From Physcomitrium patens (taxonomy: Eukaryota > Streptophyta > Bryopsida > Funariales > Funariaceae): 64,000 nucleotides of DNA. Shown in pieces: positions 60,814 to 64,000 of the stretch. A model generated the notes under the pieces. That model did no database searches. It saw nothing but the letters and a program-made list of their open reading frames with translations, and was not told the origin of the DNA. Numbering within the stretch: the stretch's first letter is position 1; the number at the start of each line of letters is the position of its first letter. The position numbers and the translations under genes are program-made. The stretch is from assembly GCF_000002425.4 (NCBI RefSeq), contig NC_037274.1, forward strand, positions 530,937 through 594,936, written 5' to 3'.

Positions 60814-63800
60814 TCAATGAACTATCTGTTGCAGCCATGAGTTTGTTGCGGCGTCTCTGTCAAACTCACTTTTCAAGGCCTTTAATTTGGCATAAGTCTC
60901 CTCACGACTCATTTTGTCTACAGGCAATGCTGCCATCTCTTGAAGGAACCTTCGCACCCGCCCAGCTCCTAATACCTTGTCATCAGGGCCACTTACTCTC
61001 TTTCGCTTAGTGCCAACCTATTAAATATCAAAATCAACGCGTAAGAACTCAAACGAGCATCAAACGGCGAATGCAGTTTATCTTTGTTAATGATCACTAA
61101 AACAAACGCTTGTTAATATAAGTATCACTCAATGTCTGAATATGTCAAAAGATAGAGAACAAGAACTCTCTGTCAGTGATCACAATTTACAAGACATACA
61201 CCTATTGGAATATGAATAACACAACAGAACAGATTAAATCGCACCTCATCCTTACTAAGCCCCCCTGAAACATCCTTCCCAGTATCAGAGAAATCCTCTA
61301 ATTCTGCCGCTTTCTGCTTAGCGAGTTCAACAACACTTTCAGGAAAATGCGCAAACTCAGCTACATGGATACCAAAACTTTGGTCGCAAGGTCCTTCTTC
61401 AACCTGTACAATCGAACACGATATAGATGAGAAACCCCAACGCAATTTTTGTGGATGACAGGGCAGAAAGGTCTGAAAGTATTTCCGCCACTTAATACAT
61501 TCGCTTAATTAGCTAACGAAGCTATTCATTTGCAAGACTTCTGATTGCTGCACACTTCCTACAGTACTACACTCACGATTAATATATATATATATATATA
61601 TATATATTCATTAAAAAAAAAATTACCTTGTAGAGCATGGCAAGTTTCTGTGATTTTGTGTCGATATGAGCACTAACGTGATAGTTGGCAATCCCTACAA
61701 GTGGACCTCTGGGAGGTCCATGGACAGGTGGAGAGTTTGAATGTTCTAAAGCTGTTAGCTCGTGAAAGTGGGTTGCAAAGAGAGTGGGTGCACGAGTGAC
61801 CTCCACTAAGTACTCACATATTGCCCACGCCAAACCTGTATTTCAGATGGTTTAGCACAAATAGTATCGACATATAAATGCTCTTTGAATGTGTCATAAT
61901 AAAAAAAATGGAGTTAACCTGAAGACATTGCATCTGAACTCGGTAACTTCACGACAAGAACAGAACAAAACAGACGACTCTAATGACTAACATGATTTCA
62001 AAAGATAACAGTGAACCCTCATCCTGCTCGCAAGTCCCAAGCTCCATTAGCCTACAGCTTAACCACATGAAGGAAAAGTATTTGGTCAACCTCTTTCCAT
62101 GAAAGGTTATAAAGAGAACTAACCAAATCCATCGTAAGTTGAAGTACCCCGACCAAGTTCATCAATAATGATCAAAGAACGCTCTGTAGCAGACTTAATA
62201 ATGCTGGCTGTTTCCAGCATTTCAGCCATAAATGTTGACACTCCGCGTAGCTGCAAAAGAATAGAGGTATAAAACGTAAACAGCAATTTCACATCCTGAT
62301 TGTTAACAACATAAATCTGGCGCAGTTCTAAATAGACGAAACACCCAGAAGTTTCGCAGAGTGGCGCTGATACGCACTAAGAGAGCATGCGTATATTAGT
62401 ACCTGGCAATCTCCAGCACCAACACGCGCAAAGATGCAATCACGCACACTGATCTCTGCTCGGTCGCATGGTACAAAGCATCCAACTTGAGCCATTAACA
62501 CGTTCACACCAACCTGAAGATGAGACATCAAGCAACATCAAGAATGCTACTTAAAAATTGACAACGAAGGCCAGTGTGCCATAAGTCAGTCCCAGCTGAA
62601 TGACGATATATCATGACCTTGTCACGACCAAATAAATCTGCTAGATGCAGGCAAGTACTTCCACACGGTGAAATTACACAGCCAAACAACAAGTCCATCC
62701 GGACAATCACTAACCGTGTCAGTGATTAGTTCCACGGAACATCAAATCTTAATGAGGGCTTAGGTCCATTTGCAGCAGCAATTGCGGTTTCTATCCTCCC
62801 ATCCACTTTTTCGAAGGAAACAAGTAGAAAAAAAGGTGATAAACTTCACCTGTCTAATGAAGGTGGACTTTCCACCCATATTGGGTCCTGTGATAATCTG
62901 AAACCAGCTCTTGCCTCGCACCTGAGAGAAACAAGTGACAAAATTATTTCTCCAAAGTTCTGTTTATAAGAGTAGTTAGTAAACTGAAGAATAGACGATA
63001 AACCTAGAAGTTCAACAATTCAAATTCAACACTGAAACTAAGCTAAACAGGTAAAGGAATTCAAAAGCCAAAGAGAAGATTGTGATTTCTACTCCACTAT
63101 ACCAATCGACAATCGTTGGAAATGAAATTGACGTCATCCTGGGCTTCTACACATGGATGCCGACTTCCTTCCAGAATTATGTCACCTTCATCCTGAAATC
63201 AAAATGGCCCACGTCATCTGCATAGTCTCAAGTTGGAAAGAATGCCTTGTTTACAAATAGTAACTTTAAGGACTGAATACGGACTAACATTCACAGAAAA
63301 AAACCACAATCTTGACTTTGGCGTGGTTTCCAGCACAATAAGCTATATACACATTAAGTGGTTTCAGTGTCAAGAGTAGCTTACAGCAGAAGTGATTGAG
63401 GGCCTGACGTAAGGTACGGGACTGCAGGAAGCTAAGTCAGCAAAGCTAAGAAGTACATCCATATCAGCCAGAAGAACTGCAACTCCTGAGAAAATCTGGA
63501 AGGGAATGGACAGAGATGCATGTTTAATATGACACACTCAAAAACAGGAAAGAATATCTGCATGATTAAGGCGTCGAGTGCTTGGGAAGACTATGTAGGG
63601 GAATTGGTATCGAAGAAAACATACATTATGAAATACAAGTAAGACTAATGTAAACAGTAGAGAAACTTGCCTCAACAAATGTTGCTGCAACATCCACAAC
63701 CTTTGCAACAAGCTCTCGCTGTGCACTCGAGTATTCCTCTGTGAGCTTTGTGTACTGTTCACTCAACCTTCGCAGCTTGGCATTCGTGAACTTTATGCCG

Positions 63801-64000
63801 TCTTTCCTAGTTTCCAAGGTTATGTATTGACTATTCAATTTTTTCCTAACCTTCGGCTCTTCCTTCTTAGTAATCCTAAAAACATGTCCATACTGTGTAC
63901 TCTTATCCAACTTCAATGACTTTTCCGCAGGAAGCCCCAGGTCATCTGCTGACTGCTGGTGAACTTTAAGTATCTGCCTTTCCACATCGTCGCGCCCAGT
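60814..64000 (-). CDS. MSH2: DNA mismatch repair protein MSH2, C-terminal half (gene continues beyond the window)
   Basis: MSH2 is the common subunit of MutS-alpha/beta mismatch-recognition dimers in the nucleus. Exons (minus) are 64000-63671 (partial), 63495-63385, 63192-63103, 62921-62850, 62513-62403, 62250-62124, 61835-61627, 61403-61245 and 61017-60814. They add 470 residues, about half of the normal protein. Visible parts are the lever/clamp end ([35 protein letters not shown]), Walker [29 protein letters not shown], Walker B with signature [34 protein letters not shown] and [19 protein letters not shown]. All junctions keep phase. The intron after 63671 starts GC (GAG/GCAAGT), the others GT. 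The protein ends shortly after [15 protein letters not shown]. Confidence 0.96.
61580..61607. repeat. (TA)n microsatellite in an MSH2 intron
   Basis: An uninterrupted TA run of about 28 bp lies just downstream (minus-strand sense) of the exon ending at 61627, followed on the plus strand by an A-run. It is a likely polymorphic marker. Confidence 0.7.

Noticed and set aside
1-64000. CRISPR array, bacterial operon or phage-like defence system
   Set aside because: All genes are spliced plant genes or retrotransposons; the tandem repeats seen are microsatellites or the LTR array, without spacer structure.

Overview
The window looks like nuclear DNA of a land plant. It is AT-rich and dense in LTR and LINE retrotransposons. 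It holds five host genes with short canonical introns: an alpha-expansin, a chloroplast mitoferrin-like carrier, a heat-stress-associated HSA32 protein, a plastid mTERF4/BSM protein and the 3' half of MSH2. HSA32 and MFL1-type carriers point to an embryophyte. The sushi-type chromoviruses and the fungal-type Ty3/gypsy elements would suit a moss, other bryophyte or lycophyte, but the species cannot be named from the sequence alone.

Layout. From 1 to about 30,030 there is a nested retrotransposon stack. The oldest layer is a decayed chromodomain Ty3/gypsy element (chromovirus B). It is split by element A (1623-10135), by solo LTR-E (11434-12740) and by element C (14135-25006). Element C is itself split by solo LTR-D1 (21204-22478). 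B ends in an LTR (26189-26743), followed directly by a truncated second B copy (integrase, chromodomain, accessory ORF) and a third B LTR, which is interrupted by solo LTR-D2 (28517-29794). From 30,030 to 35,500 the DNA is AT-rich and mostly anonymous, with a LINE-type poly(A) tail, a 227-bp MITE candidate and microsatellites. The expansin gene lies at 35,875-37,437. A decayed L1-type LINE fills about 40,975-48,000 on the minus strand and is split by a D-like LTR. The gene-rich end (50,164-64,000) holds the carrier (minus), HSA32 (plus), mTERF4 (minus) and MSH2 (minus).

Gene relations. The carrier and HSA32 are divergent and share a 2.1-kb intergenic region that contains a five-module heat-shock element. 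HSA32 and mTERF4 converge tail to tail, with 313 bp between stop codons. The carrier and mTERF4 are predicted plastid proteins, expansin is secreted to the wall, HSA32 belongs to heat acclimation and MSH2 to nuclear mismatch repair. Nothing suggests a shared pathway.

The main points of interest are a 4-bp NCGN target-site pattern shared by the young LTR insertions, a fungal-type pol in two plant elements with a candidate -1 frameshift site, a telomere-like array inside an LTR with a mosaic pattern of LTR divergence, a conserved 140-codon accessory ORF in the chromovirus, and the heat-shock element near HSA32.
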